From the NCBI RefSeq assembly GCF_002259595.1, contig NZ_MWWU01000002.1, positions 975,305 to 1,039,304 on the forward strand: DNA of 64,000 bases. Direction: 5' to 3'. The translations under genes were made by a program, and so were the position numbers. The notes below the pieces were generated by a model. That model ran no database searches. It was given only the letters and a program-made list of their open reading frames with translations, and was not told where the DNA came from. Of the stretch, positions 61,335 through 64,000 are shown piece by piece (position 1 is the stretch's first letter; each line of letters starts with the position of its first letter). This stretch comes from Aeriscardovia aeriphila. Lineage in GTDB: Bacteria > Actinomycetota > Actinomycetes > Actinomycetales > Bifidobacteriaceae.

Positions 61335-62486
61335 TCACAAGGCCTTTCCCGAGCGCTTGACTAAGAAGTCACGCAAGTGAGGGACACTGATACGCAGAAC
61401 ACCGCGTTCAGGAGATTCAATCACATTCTGAGCGAGCAAGGACATGCGATACTTGTTCACCCAGCTCCTGCTCCTGCCAGTTTGAGCGACCAGCCGTGCC
61501 ACCGTTGCGCCAGCCTCTTGTGGTGTGCTCACCTGCGCAATAGCTTCCAACAGTTGCCTCTCACTGGCAGTCAGCTCGTGCAAGATCGGTTCACAGACCG
61601 CATCGTCGAAAGCGAGCAGCGCATCAGCAGTGCCAATCTTGAGGTGTTGAGCTGTAATTTCCGCGCTTCCTTCTGTCTGCGCCGCTTGCCACATGTAGTA
61701 GCCAACCAGCTGGACCATGTAAGGGTAGCCGCCGGAAAGTTCAGCCGCCTGGAGAGCACAACTCTGGCTTATTTCCTTGCCCGATTCGCGCACCGACTGA
61801 ATATATGCATTTTTCACGTCTGGAATAGCCACCGAATGCAGCTCGCGACGCAATGCTCGGCGCAAAAATGTAGTAACACGGTTGTTCGTCAGCCCGTTGA
61901 CCATGCGCGGCAGGCCGGCAAAAACGAGCGCAATCCCCTTCTTTTCCTCGTCAGCAATGTTCTGCTCGTCCAAAGTAGTGATGACATGTTGGACAGCAGT
62001 CGCAATGTTGACTAGGTCCTGCTCGCTAATAGCCTGGGTCTCATCGATGGTGATGAGAAGTCCCTTGCCTTTCTTGATGTACTTGCTTTGTATCGCCGCC
62101 AGTAATGCCTCGCGAAGGTCCAGCGCCGCCCTCTCTTTGCTCACACTGGCCTCTCCTATACTTACTGTTCCGAGTCCAGCAAGATTAACACTCGGCGATA
62201 ATGAAGCGTGAATCTGCGTGCTCGGCTGCGTGAGTGCTGCAAGCAGACGTTCAGTGAGACCCGTTGAAGCAGTGTCCGAGATTGTTTTCCATTGTTGTTC
62301 TTGTGCGATTTTTCTCAGCTGTGTGAGGAGTACCGTTTTCCCGTAACCTTGCTTTCCAGTGAGAAGCATAATTCGCCCTGGAGCTCCTGCACCATTGATC
62401 AGTGCTTCACGAAAGTCGTTGAGAACATTCTCACGGCCGATCACAATAGGAGGCATCTTACCTGCGGTCGGCTTAAAGGGGTTCAT
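61335..62486 (-). CDS. AAA/ORC-type ATPase with C-terminal winged helix
   Basis: 383 residues. Walker A GKQGYGKT (44-51), Walker B LLITIDETQ (about 143-151) and a sensor-like LVFAGLP. The C-terminal third (TASERQLLEAIAQVSTPQEA, LVAQTGRSRSWVNKYRMSLL) is a winged helix likely to bind DNA. This is the layout of the ORC1/Cdc6-like and related DUF ATPases found in mobile or defence contexts. It is transcribed away from the 10-bp repeat array, which begins about 55 bases before its start and may be its binding site. Confidence 0.8.
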   Translation of the reverse strand: MNPFKPTAGKMPPIVIGRENVLNDFREALINGAGAPGRIMLLTGKQGYGKTVLLTQLRKIAQEQQWKTISDTASTGLTERLLAALTQPSTQIHASLSPSVNLAGLGTVSIGEASVSKERAALDLREALLAAIQSKYIKKGKGLLITIDETQAISEQDLVNIATAVQHVITTLDEQNIADEEKKGIALVFAGLPRMVNGLTNNRVTTFLRRALRRELHSVAIPDVKNAYIQSVRESGKEISQSCALQAAELSGGYPYMVQLVGYYMWQAAQTEGSAEITAQHLKIGTADALLAFDDAVCEPILHELTASERQLLEAIAQVSTPQEAGATVARLVAQTGRSRSWVNKYRMSLLAQNVIESPERGVLRISVPHLRDFLVKRSGKAL

Positions 62487-62540
62487 TGCAAGCTTCTCTC
62501 TCGTTCGTTATGCTGCAGAGATAATTCTTAGCTATTATTT

Positions 62541-62690
62541 GTACACCATTGTACATGCTTGTACACGAATGTACACCTTTGTCCACGATTGTGCACGATT
62601 GTATACTATTGTCCACGATTGTGCACGGTTGTGCATGAATGTACATACTTGTACACGGCTGTATACGAATATATTCGCTTGCCCACATTT
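62541..62690. repeat. Fifteen-unit array of 10-bp phased direct repeats
   Basis: Units recur exactly every 10 bases from 62541: GTACACCATT, GTACATGCTT, GTACACGAAT, GTACACCTTT, GTCCACGATT, GTGCACGATT and so on. The first 13 are clear and the last two are degenerate. Consensus is about GTACACGATT, so the GTAC core faces the same side of the helix in every unit. It lies in the divergent promoter region between the ATPase and the 66-residue gene. The unit length is not a multiple of three, and it is not coding. Confidence 0.9.
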
Positions 62691-62723
62691 TTCTTCTATC
62701 CTTGATTCATCAAGGAGATTGCA

Positions 62724-62924
62724 ATGGATGAAATTGACGAAAAACTGTTCGCCCTGCTCGAAGGCGTATGGACGGAAGAAGAGAAAGAAGCCCACGATCT
62801 TGAAGATTGCGGTGAATCTTTCATCGCGACATATTGTGCATATAAATCAATGCAAAAGCACCATATCTCCGTACCCGAAAAGATTAAACCGGCGGTACTT
62901 GGAATCGTCAAAGATTTTTTATAG
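62724..62924 (+). CDS. Small acidic protein divergent from the ATPase
   Basis: 66 residues, strongly acidic at the N-terminus (MDEIDEKLFALLEGVWTEEE), probably helical. AAGGAG lies 7 bases before the ATG. It shares the repeat-bearing intergenic region with the AAA ATPase and lies directly before the CRISPR array. No family recognised. Confidence 0.7.
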   Translation: MDEIDEKLFALLEGVWTEEEKEAHDLEDCGESFIATYCAYKSMQKHHISVPEKIKPAVLGIVKDFL

Positions 62925-63122
62925 GAGGCTGGCATACATTTCTCAATGACAATCTGTGGAACATGTCACCTCTCTCACTTGAGCATGCTTTCATGTATTG
63001 AAGCCAGTACATAAATAGGCGCTCCCGGACTCTCTTCCCAATACACAGCAACAGCGGGTAGCTTGCGCAGACTAACGCTCTCAACTATGGGCAGAAACTA
63101 CCATACTGGCCATGATGTCCAT
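62925..63122. other. Region before the CRISPR array (possible leader)
   Basis: About 200 bases without a gene. It adjoins the first complete repeat and could be the array leader, but the array direction cannot be fixed from this window. Confidence 0.4.
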
Positions 63123-64000
63123 GTTTCTCAAGTCTCTGGAATGACAGGCTTCCGAAACGGCATGCCGTTGACAACCTTGCGAACGAATGTTTCTCAAGTC
63201 TCTGGAATGACAGGCTTCCGAAACACCACTGCACATCAGCCGTATGATCAACGCGTTTCTCAAGTCTCTGGAATGACAGGCTTCCGAAACAAAGTCAAGG
63301 TTTACGAGGCTTCTGTGATCGTTTCTCAAGTCTCTGGAATGACAGGCTTCCGAAACTTAACGGTAGTACGATCAGCGCGCAAGTCAGTTTCTCAAGTCTC
63401 TGGAATGACAGGCTTCCGAAACCAGCCTGCATCGTCTCAAGTGCATAAAGCGGTTTCTCAAGTCTCTGGAATGACAGGCTTCCGAAACATACCATCACAC
63501 GCCCCACCCTTCAGGCTCGTTTCTCAAGTCTCTGGAATGACAGGCTTCCGAAACCCTTAGCCCTGGCTTCCTTCTCACTCTTCAGTTTCTCAAGTCTCTG
63601 GAATGACAGGCTTCCGAAACTGCGCTTGCGGGTTGTTTTGAGTCCCAATTGTTTCTCAAGTCTCTGGAATGACAGGCTTCCGAAACGGTGTGCAGTGCTT
63701 TTTATTCTATCATCTGGTTTCTCAAGTCTCTGGAATGACAGGCTTCCGAAACAGAAGCATCGCGTACCATGCCCGCGACCGGGTTTCTCAAGTCTCTGGA
63801 ATGACAGGCTTCCGAAACAAAAACACGATGCCGAGGATGCAAGCGACAGTTTCTCAAGTCTCTGGAATGACAGGCTTCCGAAACTGTATATTGTCGACAT
63901 GGACAGCCAGCTAGGTTTCTCAAGTCTCTGGAATGACAGGCTTCCGAAACCTTGACGGCGCGGCATGTGCATTTGCGGGCGTTTCTCAAGTCTCTGGAAT
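63123..64000. CRISPR. CRISPR array, 14 repeats visible, runs off the window
   Basis: Thirteen full 36-bp repeats (beginning GTTTCTCAAG, ending TTCCGAAAC) and a truncated fourteenth, with thirteen spacers of exactly 30 bases, so repeats start every 66 bases from 63123 to 63981. The repeat ends GTTTC and GAAAC are inverted. 36 bp with 30-bp spacers is usual for class 2 (type II) arrays, but also occurs in other types. All visible repeats look identical. No cas gene or tracrRNA-like copy was found in the window. Confidence 0.97.

Noticed and set aside
62359..62949. Open frames across the 10-bp repeat array (Cys/His/Thr-rich peptides)
   Set aside because: The period of ten changes frame at each unit, start sites are poor, and the region is the shared promoter of two divergent genes.
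63094..63122. A degenerate CRISPR repeat before the first one (GAAAC at 63098)
   Set aside because: The distance to the next repeat is about 24 bases rather than 30, and no further bases of the repeat match.
63063..63989. Open frames through the CRISPR array on both strands with repeated peptides
   Set aside because: The repeat-plus-spacer unit is 66 bases, a multiple of three, so frames stay open by accident; the repeated peptide is just the translated repeat.

Overview
The window looks like part of the chromosome of a Gram-positive actinobacterium of moderate GC. The best guess is a member of the Bifidobacteriaceae, but this is inference. It rests on the phosphate transporter, the 14-helix drug-efflux family, sortase signals of the LAxTG type, and the GH31/GH43 glycosidase pair. 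No rRNA or other species marker is present.

Left chromosomal arm (1-11421). A phosphate-uptake operon (pstS, a fused pstC-pstA, pstB) is followed by a DHA2-type efflux pump. A bidirectional terminator separates these from a leftward block of lower GC. That block holds a membrane-anchored coiled-coil protein, three related lipoproteins, a secreted metzincin-type metalloprotease and two decaying gene copies.

Integrative conjugative element (about 11422-55705, roughly 44 kb). It sits in a tRNA-Lys(CTT) gene. The intact tRNA is at the right end (55669-55742) and a copy of its 3' half is at the left end (49-bp att repeat). From left to right the element carries: a tyrosine integrase and a small HTH regulator; a palindrome-rich oriT candidate followed by mobC and a MOB relaxase; a rightward set of poorly known genes ending in a VirD4-type coupling protein; a leftward type IV secretion block (VirB8-like, CHAP/lysozyme hydrolase, VirB4, PrgI/VirB3-like, VirB6-like, VirB2-like); a rightward type III-like topoisomerase; and a long leftward block with two LAxTG surface proteins, a coiled-coil anchor, a partition-like small protein, DnaB helicase, a sigma-70 family factor, ParA, a RepA-like initiator and two HTH regulators. 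Two cargo modules interrupt the rightward set: a type II restriction-modification system flanked by 72-bp direct repeats, and a ParB-domain/Dam-methylase pair that seems to have split a resident gene.

Right chromosomal arm (55743-64000). A GH43 and a GH31 glycosidase lie downstream of a LacI-type operator candidate. Next come a truncated efflux pump behind an attenuator-like terminator, an acidic HTH protein, and an AAA ATPase divergent from a tiny acidic protein. The ATPase and the tiny gene share an intergenic array of 10-bp repeats spaced exactly one per ten bases. A CRISPR array (36-bp repeats, 30-bp spacers) runs off the end of the window, with no cas gene in view.

The most unusual items are the DEDDh exonuclease-pentapeptide fusion in the early conjugation region, the recurring leader and C-terminal-tail sequences that bound the ICE genes and the cargo, the ICE-encoded sigma factor with ATACCG/CGGTAT palindromes nearby, the 10-bp phased repeat with its ATPase, and a strongly supported small RNA next to the restriction-modification genes.
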